Source: Salsuginibacillus kocurii DSM 18087 (GTDB lineage: Bacteria; Bacillota; Bacilli; Bacillales; Marinococcaceae). From it: a stretch of 64,000 nt of DNA. The notes under the pieces were generated by a model that saw nothing but the letters and a program-made list of their open reading frames with translations, was not told the DNA's origin and did not search any database. The stretch is from positions 1 through 64,000 of the forward strand of contig NZ_KB898632.1 of assembly GCF_000377705.1 (NCBI RefSeq). The letters run 5' to 3'. The translations under genes and the position numbers were made by a program. This document shows, one piece after another, positions 53,231 to 61,100 of the stretch (its first letter is position 1; the number at the start of each line of letters is the position of its first letter).

Positions 53231-54538
53231 TTAATAGTCCTTCACTGTTTTATAATGATCGCCCGTGCTAGAGTCAGCACAAAATATCGCGTTATTTTCA
53301 ATTTCAACGGAGCCATCTTCTTTTATTGACTCGTTCCAGCCACCAGCATTTCCGTCCCTAGCCACAGCTTCAAGCTCACCGATCACTCGCTCCATAGGCG
53401 GTAGCTTTAAGTGTTCTGACACATTTCCCGTAGAAATGATAGCGTCTGCTTTAGCTGATAGATCCACAAGCGGCTGGGAACGACCGTCACGGCCGGTACA
53501 TTCGTTCGTGATCCCGACGACTTTCACGCCGGTCTGCTCTAATTGTTCATACGTTAAAATAAAATCAGTATCCGGGTTACCATAGCCTTCCTCTGCAACG
53601 ATGGCTCCTTCTGCTCCTAGTGATGAAGCCAACTGCGCTACCATCAACGCAGCCCGTTCTTTTTCTTCTAGTTGCACATTTAAATTTGAAAGGATAACCC
53701 CGACAAAATTGATCGTCGTTCCATGTTCTTTCATTAAGCGTTTAAGCGTGGCATTATTTACATGCTGATACGTTGATATTTTTGAGGAAGCCGGCATGAA
53801 ACTGCCAGAGACCACAGCCCCGTCTAATACCTCATTGGGAGTAATCAACGTAGGAAGCATACGGCCGGCATCATGGCCATAAACCGTGGCGTTGTATCCA
53901 TGTTCTAACATTTGGGACTGCAGCTGAAGAACATATACCACAGCAGGTAGGGTCAGGAGCTCTTGAGTTCGTTTCGCAAGTGGTGGGAATGAATACCTTT
54001 CTACCTCTTCTGGTACTTTCTTTCTGACGGGCTCAGCTAGATATTCTGCTAATCTAAGAGCTGCCAGCCTCAACGCTGTGTTTTTCTTTTGCTGTTCCTG
54101 CTTTTCAAACGTTTCGTTCGTATCAGCTACTAAACAAATATTTAGTAGTTGCGAAAATGGCGTTTGCTTTGCGCCAGGTCCGCTCATATCAATTAAGCCG
54201 TCTTGAAATCCGCCCCAATGCTTCCCGACAGCAAGCACGCTTACACCCTTTAGAGCATGAGTTCTTCCTGACCCAACTGGCAGCACCTTAGTTGTCACCC
54301 CTGGGTAGACACTTTCACCTGTAACTTTACACCTCGGTTCAACGGCGTCTTTTACCGGCGTGATACGCACCGGTTCTGTCGGTTTGGCCAGAACAAGATC
54401 AGCTGTTGTAATTCGCTCATCTTCATATATGACTTGCAACGCTTCTTCTTTATGAATGGTTAACAGTCCCTCAGCAAATGTAGTTTTGCTCCCGAACTGA
54501 ACATCTTTCACTTCAAACTTGCCAATTTCTAAGTGCAT
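53231..54538 (-). CDS. grdE: GrdE-like component B subunit without the pyruvoyl-forming cysteine
   Basis: A 435-residue protein, first in the operon. It matches the GrdE/GrdG/GrdI proproteins end to end: an N-terminal beta part, LITPNEVLDGAVVSGSFMPA near 231-250, IVAEEGYGNPDTDFILTYEQ near 313-332 and a C-terminal PPMERVIGELE. Clostridial homologues self-cleave before a Cys (an NC...ACDK motif after the DGA(I/V)VS segment) to make the pyruvoyl group; here the aligned residues are GSFMPASSK, with no Cys or Asn. ATG 54538 after GGGGGGAG is favoured over a TTG three bases earlier. Whether it is cleaved is uncertain. Confidence 0.85.
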   Translation of the reverse strand: MHLEIGKFEVKDVQFGSKTTFAEGLLTIHKEEALQVIYEDERITTADLVLAKPTEPVRITPVKDAVEPRCKVTGESVYPGVTTKVLPVGSGRTHALKGVSVLAVGKHWGGFQDGLIDMSGPGAKQTPFSQLLNICLVADTNETFEKQEQQKKNTALRLAALRLAEYLAEPVRKKVPEEVERYSFPPLAKRTQELLTLPAVVYVLQLQSQMLEHGYNATVYGHDAGRMLPTLITPNEVLDGAVVSGSFMPASSKISTYQHVNNATLKRLMKEHGTTINFVGVILSNLNVQLEEKERAALMVAQLASSLGAEGAIVAEEGYGNPDTDFILTYEQLEQTGVKVVGITNECTGRDGRSQPLVDLSAKADAIISTGNVSEHLKLPPMERVIGELEAVARDGNAGGWNESIKEDGSVEIENNAIFCADSSTGDHYKTVKDY

Positions 54539-54558
54539 CAACTCCCCCCTTTATTTCT

Positions 54559-54596
54559 ATAATCATGATTATCTTATTTTGTTTGATTATATTATA
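54559..54596 (-). promoter_or_regulatory. Promoter and palindromic operator of the grd operon
   Basis: A TATAAT box near 54590-54596 (minus strand) precedes the 14-bp perfect palindrome ATAATCATGATTAT (54559-54572), which overlaps the likely transcription start about 20 bases before grdE. The core TAATCATGATTA recurs, in altered form, upstream of the adjacent tetR gene. Confidence 0.6.
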
Positions 54597-54755
54597 TGTG
54601 CGATTTCTAATTGTGTAAGTGATGATTTCGTTTTTAACGTCGAAATGATACAACTTGTACGTTTGTTCCGTATGAATGATAAAAAAAGATGGCCGTTTTA
54701 TTCCACCAAAGGGCGGAACAGCGGCCATCTTCATCCCAATTATGTCGCAATCTTG

Positions 54756-55430
54756 TTACTTAAAGGTGGAGCTTTCTAAAGAAAAGCGAATGTGGTCCAT
54801 CGTAACATCTACCACTTCGGCTACTGAATAGTCACTTCTTTTATTTAAAAACATCGTATGCATGCCTTGCCACATTAAAAATTGCATTTCACTTAACCGT
54901 TCGGCATCATCCGCTTGCAAATAACCCTCGTCTACGCATTCGTTCAGAGCAATTCTTCCCCGTTTAGCGAGGTTGGATTCTTGCAACATCGTATGAAGGT
55001 CTTCAGGGGCCTCAATTAAATCAGTTGGAAACATGCCATAATAATCACTCAACAGCTGCTCAGGAGGACAGCCTAAATTTGATGAAAAAACAGCATGATA
55101 AATCTCTGGTTCTTCAAATGAATAGGTACAAAAACATTCCCACATCTTTAAATACTTTTCCAAGGGGGTGTTACAAGCGGCAAGATATCCTGGCAAAGCA
55201 TTAATATATTTTTTTATATAACGCATAGAGCCAAAGAAAATCAAGTGTGACAACTCATCAAAGTAGTTGTAAATTGTAGCGCTGTTATAACCAGCAAGGT
55301 CGGCAATTTTTCGGATTGTAATCTTGTCTATACCTTCTTGCTGAATAATGTCCGAGGTCGCATCAATAAAATACACCATCATCCGAATCGTTTGTATTTC
55401 CTTATTTCGTTCATTAGGCAACGTAAGCAC
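54756..55430 (-). CDS. TetR-family regulator next to the grd operon
   Basis: A 224-residue regulator. The HTH is IRKIADLAGYNSATIYNYFD near 40-60 and the helical ligand domain includes three Cys (AACNTPLEKYLKMWECFCTY) that could bind metal, thiol or selenium compounds. It is upstream of grdE in the same direction, separated by 217 bases holding the grd promoter and operator. A second operator lies upstream of its own gene (55458-55469), suggesting control of both. Confidence 0.85.
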   Translation of the reverse strand: MLTLPNERNKEIQTIRMMVYFIDATSDIIQQEGIDKITIRKIADLAGYNSATIYNYFDELSHLIFFGSMRYIKKYINALPGYLAACNTPLEKYLKMWECFCTYSFEEPEIYHAVFSSNLGCPPEQLLSDYYGMFPTDLIEAPEDLHTMLQESNLAKRGRIALNECVDEGYLQADDAERLSEMQFLMWQGMHTMFLNKRSDYSVAEVVDVTMDHIRFSLESSTFK

Positions 55431-55457
55431 CCCCTCTTGGAAATTGAGATTACTATA

Positions 55458-55469
55458 TAACTATGATTA
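55458..55469 (-). promoter_or_regulatory. Second candidate operator of the grd TetR protein
   Basis: TAACTATGATTA at 55458-55469 matches the grd operator core TAATCATGATTA in ten of twelve positions, 28 bases upstream of the tetR start. Confidence 0.5.
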
Positions 55470-55717
55470 CAGTATAGCAGAATGTGTTCCACATAATCGG
55501 TTGGTTTCGTGATGTGTATGTCATAGGTCTAAAGATTAGAAGCGTCTCTTCTAGCCTCGTGTTGCTTACAAGCAATGAACTCAAAGACTACGTTTGCTAA
55601 CTTAGTTTTCTCCTACTATTTCATTTATAGAGAGTTTATCTATACACCTTTCTACGTATAAGCTCTTCGTTTATTCCTTATAGTATCCTTTTCATTTCAA
55701 AAAATCATCTTATTATA

Positions 55718-55897
55718 TGAATCAACTTCGTCATTCAAAATAAGAGGTGAACATTCGAATCATGAATGTGATCTTCACTTCAGACGGGCGCTTTATCCTC
55801 TGGGGGTCGCCGTCTTACGTTTCAGTTATTTTTGAAATTCCAAAAATAGATAGTATTCGTTTTATTGCTCATAAAACATCATGCTGAAATGGATTCA
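55718..55897 (+). repeat. MITE-like repeat, copy C (internally deleted)
   Basis: Ends TGAATCAACTTC (55718) and GAAATGGATTCA (to 55897) are imperfect inverted repeats. Inside, GTGATCTTCACTTCAGACGG and TTATCCTCTGGGGGTCGCCG match copy A, but 73 bases of A are missing between two GCGCTTT-type direct repeats. Located in the otherwise empty 55440-56029 stretch, which holds no gene. Confidence 0.75.
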
Positions 55898-56029
55898 CTT
55901 AGCTAAGAATTTTTATTATTTTTTGAAATACAGTGTGTGAAATTTATTTATGCATTTCTATACTAATCTTTATTTTTTTATAGTTTCGAGATTCTATAGT
56001 AGAATTTTTACTAGAAGGAGGGAGTCTTT

Positions 56030-56929
56030 ATGAAATGGTCAAACGAAGCTGAATTGGAAAGCATTCGCGCGCAAATGGAACAGCGCACGGTTACGCTGCC
56101 GGATGGTACGATTTTACCTGCCATCGGTCAGGGCACCTGGCATATGGGAGAGAACCCGGCACAATTTGAACAAGAAGTCCAAGCCCTGCAACTCGGTTTG
56201 GAAGTAGGTATGCGTGTCGTTGATACAGCTGAAATGTATGGGAACGGCGCGGCAGAACAGGTTGTCGGCGAAGCGATTAAAGGCAGGCGCGAGAACGCTT
56301 TTCTAGTTTCGAAAGTCTTTCCGCACAACGCAGGTCTCACCAACATAAAACGTGCCTGTGAAAATAGCCTTCAGCGTCTGGGCATCGAGCAGCTTGATAT
56401 GTACTTATTGCACTGGCGCGGGGGCGTGCCTTTGGAAGAGACGGTTGAAGGAATGGAACAGCTAAAACAAGAAGGAAAAATTGCCAGATGGGGCGTTTCG
56501 AACTTGGACCTTTCTGACATGAAAGAACTTCAAGAAGCAGACAAAGCTGATGAATGCATGACCAACCAGGTCCTCTATCACTTGGGCTCCCGCGGCATTG
56601 AATATGATTTATTGCCTTGGCAGCAAACCCAAGACATGCCGATTATGGCGTATTGCCCGTTAGCACAAGCGGGGAGGCTGCGAAAAAAGTTGGTAAACTC
56701 AGCGGAAGTTCAAGCCATTGCTGACACTTACCAAGTCAGCTCGTACCAAGTTCTGCTCGCATGGGTGCTTCGTAAACGGCAGATCCTTGCCATTCCTAAA
56801 GCGAGCCAAGCAGACCATGTCCTGCAAAACGCGAAAACAGCTTCACTTCAACTGGACGCTGAAGACATCAAACGTCTTGATGAAGCCTTTCCACCACCTT
56901 CCTCAAAACAGCCGTTAGATATCGTGTAA
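56030..56929 (+). CDS. Aldo/keto reductase
   Basis: A 299-residue NADPH-dependent oxidoreductase of the AKR (TIM barrel) superfamily. The catalytic tetrad is visible: Asp in RVVDTAEMYGNG, Tyr in the same segment, Lys in LVSKVFPHNAG and His in YLLHWRG. Cofactor-binding AIPKASQADHV and GRWGVSNLD-like segments follow. GAAGGAGGGAG precedes the ATG. Substrate is not evident. It is a single gene convergent to the gas vesicle operon. Confidence 0.88.
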   Translation: MKWSNEAELESIRAQMEQRTVTLPDGTILPAIGQGTWHMGENPAQFEQEVQALQLGLEVGMRVVDTAEMYGNGAAEQVVGEAIKGRRENAFLVSKVFPHNAGLTNIKRACENSLQRLGIEQLDMYLLHWRGGVPLEETVEGMEQLKQEGKIARWGVSNLDLSDMKELQEADKADECMTNQVLYHLGSRGIEYDLLPWQQTQDMPIMAYCPLAQAGRLRKKLVNSAEVQAIADTYQVSSYQVLLAWVLRKRQILAIPKASQADHVLQNAKTASLQLDAEDIKRLDEAFPPPSSKQPLDIV

Positions 56930-56935
56930 GTTTAT

Positions 56936-57277
56936 TTAATCGTTCCGGTTGTTTTGTTTTCGCTCTTCTTCCAGCGCGCTTTCTAGCTGCTGGAGCCGGT
57001 CTTCCAATTGTTTTTTATCGTACGGTTGTTGGTCCTCCTGTTGTTCAATCGCTTTGGAGCTGTAGAAGGGGTCGTTTTCCCACCAATCCATGCCAAGTTC
57101 TTTTGCTTTGTCAACAGAAGCGACCATCAGCCGGATTTTAATCGTCAACAGTTCCACTCCGGCCACATCGACGCGAATGTCACCCGCGATCACCACGCCT
57201 TTGTCCAACACCGTCTCCAGTACTTCCACCAGGGTGCTTCCGGCTGGTTCAATTGGGTTTTGGTTCATTCTATTCAT
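56936..57277 (-). CDS. gvpJ: Gas vesicle protein GvpJ
   Basis: A 113-residue minor GvpA-family protein: STLVEVLETVLDKGVVIAGD then VAGVELLTIKIRLMVASVDK and the GMDWWENDPF ending of the core, followed by a charged coiled tail. In P. megaterium GvpJ is downstream of GvpK in the same order. It is needed for vesicle nucleation. Last gene of this cluster; ends seven bases from the convergent AKR gene. Confidence 0.85.
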   Translation of the reverse strand: MNRMNQNPIEPAGSTLVEVLETVLDKGVVIAGDIRVDVAGVELLTIKIRLMVASVDKAKELGMDWWENDPFYSSKAIEQQEDQQPYDKKQLEDRLQQLESALEEERKQNNRND

Positions 57278-57291
57278 CTCCTTTTTCGACT

Positions 57292-57615
57292 TTAGCGCAG
57301 GTTGCCCAATGGCCCCAGGTCAATGTTTAAATCTTCGTCTGTTAAGCCAAAAAAGTCTTTTAACATTTCCATTTGTTCTTCCAGATGCATTAACGCTTCC
57401 CCGAGTCTTTCAATTTCTTCTTCTGTCAGCCTGCCGCTGTCAACCCGGCGCATCGCCTGCCTTTCTACCAGCTCCCGCAGCAGTTCAATGACAGTAATGA
57501 CCAGCTGGGCGAGACCGTCTTCACTATTTTCCTTTTCATTGAACTTTATATTTCCTTCAGGCATTTTTCCCGTCTCAAGAGATTTCACCAGTGAAGATGC
57601 ATCGTGACTGCTCAT
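57292..57615 (-). CDS. gvpK: Gas vesicle protein GvpK
   Basis: A 107-residue protein with GvpK features: GLAQLVITVIELLRELVERQ near 34-53, AMRRVDSGRLTEEEIERLG near 54-72 and a Leu-rich LGEALMHLEEQM helix. It overlaps gvpS by four bases. GvpK is part of the minimal vesicle set; role in assembly is not settled. Confidence 0.9.
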   Translation of the reverse strand: MSSHDASSLVKSLETGKMPEGNIKFNEKENSEDGLAQLVITVIELLRELVERQAMRRVDSGRLTEEEIERLGEALMHLEEQMEMLKDFFGLTDEDLNIDLGPLGNLR

Positions 57616-57827
57616 TCAACTGCCTCCTTTCGGTCATACTTTTCACCAGCTTCCAGCAACGATTCAACACTGGAAATTAACACTTTAAGATCAATATAAA
57701 CAAGGTCAATATCAGCTACAGTAAGCAGCAAATTCCCCTGCAACACCACACCTTTGTCCAATACCGTGTCTAAGACGTCCACCAATGTCACTTCCTGATT
57801 ATCTAGTACCTCGTGGTTATGTTCCAT
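57612..57827 (-). CDS. gvpS: Gas vesicle protein GvpS (GvpA family)
   Basis: A 71-residue protein with the GvpA fold core: VTLVDVLDTVLDKGVVLQGN and VADIDLVYIDLKVLISSVES. ATG 57827 follows GGTGA by six bases; a GTG 12 bases earlier is less likely. Gene order L-S-K-J matches P. megaterium. Confidence 0.85.
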   Translation of the reverse strand: MEHNHEVLDNQEVTLVDVLDTVLDKGVVLQGNLLLTVADIDLVYIDLKVLISSVESLLEAGEKYDRKEAVE

Positions 57828-58638
57828 AGACTTCACCACGTTTTACTTTAGAAGCAAAATGATAGCCCGGCCACGGCCCTGTCAGCTGAACGGTCATCGT
57901 AGTTGGGAGCTCGCTTTGCATGGTTTGTAACTCGGCAAGCATGTCGTCGCGATTCTTTTTATGGACCAAATAGACGGCATTCCATTTCATGTCTGTATTC
58001 ATCCCTGTCATTTGCTTACTCCATTGTTCTTTTTCTTCATGAGCTTCGCTGAATTTTTTAGCCACATCATGAACTTGTTGGCAAAATTGATTAATATAGC
58101 GTTCTGCTTCAGCTTCGATCGTTCGGTCCAATCGTTTTCGTTCAATATATTGTCTTCCTTTTGAAAGCTTTTCGATTTCTTGTTTCTTTGCTTCGATCGC
58201 TTCGGTGCTGAATGTTGCTTCTGCTTTTAACTGCTGCGTTTCCGCATATACTTTCAGGCTCCATTCTTCCTTATCTTTCATGGCTTCGAGCTGAGATTGG
58301 AACGTTTCATTGTTTTCATGCAGAACGTCATTTAGTTTAGCTGTCCCCTGGTATATCGTCCCAAAATTAAGAGGGATGACATGATACGTTTCATGCAACT
58401 GATTTAATATGGAATGATGTCGTTTGGCTTTTTGTTCGAGCCACTTCATGTCCTGAACGTTTTCTTCAAAATTCTCTTGCGCAAAGTCTTCTGTCCGCAC
58501 ATACGAAAACGCTGCGGCGACGTTTTCTCCACTGAAAAATTGGATAGGTTGTTCTTCGTAAAGATCAAAGATAGAACAATCTTCATTCGCGATACTTTCT
58601 ACCGAAACGAACCCATACACATACACTAACTCCTTCAT
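57817..58638 (-). CDS. gvpL: Gas vesicle protein GvpL (GvpF/L family)
   Basis: A 273-residue GvpF/GvpL-family protein: an N-terminal YVYGFVSVESI strand, HHSILNQLHETYHVIPLNFG near 92-111, a long helical middle and a C-terminal MTVQLTGPWPGYHFAS, the family closing motif. It interacts with GvpA and other Gvp proteins during nucleation. Start overlaps gvpG end by four bases. Confidence 0.88.
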   Translation of the reverse strand: MKELVYVYGFVSVESIANEDCSIFDLYEEQPIQFFSGENVAAAFSYVRTEDFAQENFEENVQDMKWLEQKAKRHHSILNQLHETYHVIPLNFGTIYQGTAKLNDVLHENNETFQSQLEAMKDKEEWSLKVYAETQQLKAEATFSTEAIEAKKQEIEKLSKGRQYIERKRLDRTIEAEAERYINQFCQQVHDVAKKFSEAHEEKEQWSKQMTGMNTDMKWNAVYLVHKKNRDDMLAELQTMQSELPTTMTVQLTGPWPGYHFASKVKRGEVYGT

Positions 58639-58940
58639 CTTCTAGCTCCCCTACCCTTTCTGCGCGTTCTAGTCCGACTTCTTTCTGTCTGATCTTGCTG
58701 AATAGCTTCTCGTAATTGCCCGAGTTCCTCTTCTTTTGCAACCCGGTAACGCTCAGCCAGGCGAGCTTGTTCTTCCGTGAAGTCTTCCTGGCTGAGCGTT
58801 CCTTCTTCATATTCCAATCGAATTGTGATCATCCGCTGTTTGATCGTATCAAGGTCATACATTTCTTTGTCGACTTCTTCTTTTATTTTCTCACCGACAA
58901 ACTTCAAGGAATGAGCAGGCCATGTAAACAGCTTAAACAC
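58635..58940 (-). CDS. gvpG: Gas vesicle protein GvpG
   Basis: A 101-residue protein starting at GTG 58940, seven bases after AGAGGTGA: MFKLFTWPAHSLKFVGEKIK, then EEVDKEMYDLDTIKQRMITI and EYEEGTLSQEDFTEEQARLA, the GvpG pattern, with an Arg-rich tail. Overlaps gvpL by four bases. Confidence 0.85.
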   Translation of the reverse strand: MFKLFTWPAHSLKFVGEKIKEEVDKEMYDLDTIKQRMITIRLEYEEGTLSQEDFTEEQARLAERYRVAKEEELGQLREAIQQDQTERSRTRTRRKGRGARR

Positions 58941-58951
58941 ATTAATCACCT

Positions 58952-59671
58952 CTAGCCTTTGGCGGCAAACCTCATTTCGATAAAGTGATATGCAGGCCAT
59001 GGTCCGCTGTAATTAAACGTAGCTGCGCCTTGCCAGCTTTCATAAAGCTCATTAACCGCTTCATCAAATGCCGCTTCATTCTCTTTGTCTACTAAAAATA
59101 CACCATGAAAGATCATTTTTTCTGTGACTGGCTCTTTCATCATCGAACTTTCACTGAGTGGCGCCAATTTCCGGGCTATGGCAGGCTGCTGTTCTTGTCG
59201 GTAGCGGTCTACCATCGCTTTCACCTTTTCTCCGAGCTCTAGCTGCGCTTTGTAATGTCTGCGTCCTTTCCGCGACTTTCCAGCAAATAATTGTTTAAAT
59301 GCGTCGTCGGTTAAAGAAATCTGCACAGCGACTTCAATTTTATTTTCAATTTTAGGAAACGTATCGCGTACAGTCTCATAAACCGCTTCTAGCAAGCGTT
59401 CTGCTTCTTGGTCATCCGCAAGTACTGTGCCAAAATTCATCGGCGCGACTGTTTCTTCTTCCATCACCATTTCAAGCGCTTCTTTATGCGCTCTCGCATT
59501 TTCTTCGGTAGGTGCCAGCGCCATCGCCGGCACATCCCCGACTATTAAACTCACTTCTTCTTTAGGAATCTTGCGCAGTTGGACAGGTGTGCCTTCCATT
59601 TGCACCGTTTTGTAATCATGTTCTTCTGCTGAAGGTACCATGCCAAAAATATAAGGATAACCTCTATTCAT
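58952..59671 (-). CDS. gvpF: Gas vesicle protein GvpF (GvpF/L family)
   Basis: A 239-residue protein with YPYIFGMVPSAEEHDY at the N-terminus, HKEALEMVMEEETVAPMNFG near 62-81 and a C-terminal FNYSGPWPAYHFIEMRF. Shorter than GvpL but same family. GAGGG precedes the ATG. Direct GvpA-binding chaperone in other systems. Confidence 0.88.
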   Translation of the reverse strand: MNRGYPYIFGMVPSAEEHDYKTVQMEGTPVQLRKIPKEEVSLIVGDVPAMALAPTEENARAHKEALEMVMEEETVAPMNFGTVLADDQEAERLLEAVYETVRDTFPKIENKIEVAVQISLTDDAFKQLFAGKSRKGRRHYKAQLELGEKVKAMVDRYRQEQQPAIARKLAPLSESSMMKEPVTEKMIFHGVFLVDKENEAAFDEAVNELYESWQGAATFNYSGPWPAYHFIEMRFAAKG

Positions 59672-59706
59672 AGTGTCTTCCCTCTTTCTTCAATAATCAA
59701 TCTTAT

Positions 59707-59994
59707 TTAATACGTTTCTTCATCTTCTCGTTCAAATAATTGCGTGCGGTAGCGATGGTAGAGTCTTTCAAACTCTTCAACATCACCGTCACCGTCTACA
59801 ATCACTTCATACGTTCCTACCATTTCATCTTTTGCTACTGCTTTCATCCGTTCCTTTTCTTCAATCACTTCAAGCTGGACAATCCAACCTTTCTCGCCAT
59901 CTTCTCGTTTTTGAATACCAATCGTGCGATACGGTGGAGCGACGTGATGAAGAAAGAAGTCATGAACATTTTTCATGATCGTTTGCATTTTCAC
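59707..59994 (-). CDS. Gas vesicle protein of the GvpO family (GvpR in P. megaterium)
   Basis: A 95-residue protein from GTG 59994, seven bases after GAGGAGG. The stretches APPYRTIGIQKREDGEKGWI and IEEKERMKAVAKDEMVGTYE, then a closing FERLYHRYRTQLFE, fit the GvpO domain (VxRxxxGW...E..R.P....LG.YEV....G). In P. megaterium, gvpN comes between gvpR and gvpF, but here it is absent. Confidence 0.75.
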   Translation of the reverse strand: MKMQTIMKNVHDFFLHHVAPPYRTIGIQKREDGEKGWIVQLEVIEEKERMKAVAKDEMVGTYEVIVDGDGDVEEFERLYHRYRTQLFEREDEETY

Positions 59995-60012
59995 GGCTTG
60001 ACCTCCTCTCTC

Positions 60013-60846
60013 TTAATTGTTCGACTTCGAATTAGAGTTGGAATTAGATTTTGAAGATGAGTTGGATTTCTTGTTTGAGTTAGTAGAAGCATTCGACTTT
60101 TGCTTGGATTGGCGATTGTTGCTGCCGCCTTCTTCTTCAGCTTCGGTTACGTCTTCAGTTGTTTCAGTCGCTTGGTCCGTTCCTTCTTCAGCTGTTTCTG
60201 TCGCTTGGTCTGCTGCTTGACCTGCCGTGTCAGCGGCCTGTTCTGTAACTTGTTCCGCTGTGTCTGTTGCTTGCTCTGTAGCTTGGCCAGCGGTGTCAGC
60301 CGCTTGTTCTGTCGCCTGCCCGGCTGCTTTTGTAGCTTGGTCGGTAACTTGTTCTGTCGCCTTACCTGCGGTGTCTGCTGCTTTTTCTGCCGTTTGAGAT
60401 GCAGTGTCAGCGGCCTGGTCAACGGTGTCAGTCACTTGCTCTGTCGCTTTGCCTGCCGTTTCCGTTGCCTGGTCTGCGACTTCACCAACTTGGCTCGTCA
60501 CTTGCCCGGCTGAGTCGGCCACTTCGTTGGTTGCTTTTGAAACGGAATTTGTAACTGAATCTGTCACTTGGCCGAGCTGTTCACCGAGCTGTCCTAATCC
60601 GTCGTCTGATTCAGCTTCTTTAATGTTTTTACGGCGTTCCGCTTCTAATAAGCCTGTCGCATCTGCATACCTGAGCCACGTTTCAACACTGGCGATAACG
60701 ACACGAGCTTCAATTTTTATGACTTCAATTCCGACAAGAGAAATCGTTGCGGTCACATCAATAACGATTCCTTTATCCAACACGCGGTCTAATATTTCAA
60801 CCAGACTCGAGCCATCATTTGATTTTTGCACAGCTTGTTGTGCCAT
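60013..60846 (-). CDS. gvpA: Gas vesicle structural protein GvpA fused to a long 11-residue-repeat tail
   Basis: A 277-residue protein. Residues 1-78 are a standard Gvp[41 protein letters not shown] and [11 protein letters not shown]. Residues about 94-225 are some twelve 11-residue units of the form [11 protein letters not shown], as in group 3 LEA proteins. Residues 241-277 are an Asn/Ser/Lys low-complexity tail. GvpA normally ends at 70-90 residues. ATG 60846 follows AAAGGAGG by nine bases. It is the first gene of the cluster. Confidence 0.88.
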   Translation of the reverse strand: MAQQAVQKSNDGSSLVEILDRVLDKGIVIDVTATISLVGIEVIKIEARVVIASVETWLRYADATGLLEAERRKNIKEAESDDGLGQLGEQLGQVTDSVTNSVSKATNEVADSAGQVTSQVGEVADQATETAGKATEQVTDTVDQAADTASQTAEKAADTAGKATEQVTDQATKAAGQATEQAADTAGQATEQATDTAEQVTEQAADTAGQAADQATETAEEGTDQATETTEDVTEAEEEGGSNNRQSKQKSNASTNSNKKSNSSSKSNSNSNSKSNN

Positions 60847-60889
60847 TAAGCAAAGCCTCCTTTGTGGTAAGTAGCGTTGTAGTTGGCTG

Positions 60890-60915
60890 TTACCCGAACG
60901 TCTTCGCAAATTAAC
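60890..60915 (-). promoter_or_regulatory. Sigma-B-like promoter candidate of the gvp operon
   Basis: GTTAAT (60910-60915), 14-base spacer, GGGTAA (60890-60895) on the minus strand, 44 bases before gvpA; the general-stress consensus is GTTTAA-N12-15-GGGTAT. No good sigma-A pair was seen. Confidence 0.4.
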
Positions 60916-60972
60916 TGGAAAATCTTCACGCTGATAGAAAAGCTTAAGGATTCCAACTATGTATCCAGAAAA

Positions 60973-61001
60973 AAGGCTAACCCGTTTAAGAAGTTAGCCT
61001 T
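60973..61001 (-). terminator. Terminator upstream of gvpA
   Basis: AAGGCTAAC/GTTAGCCTT stem with an 11-base loop; TTTTTTCTGG follows on the minus strand, ending transcripts from the GNAT gene region. Confidence 0.75.
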
Positions 61002-61100
61002 ACCGTTTTCATTTCTTTTTCCATAAGTCTGATTTTACGGGGAAGAAGGGGATAGAATTTCCAGAGAAGAAGTAGATGCGGCTACTCGCAACATGACTAT

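Noticed and set aside
60100-60874. Long open frames on the plus strand opposite gvpA
   Set aside because: They arise because the 11-residue repeats of GvpA also keep other frames open; no ribosome site, low-complexity Ser/Val/Cys-rich translations, no family.
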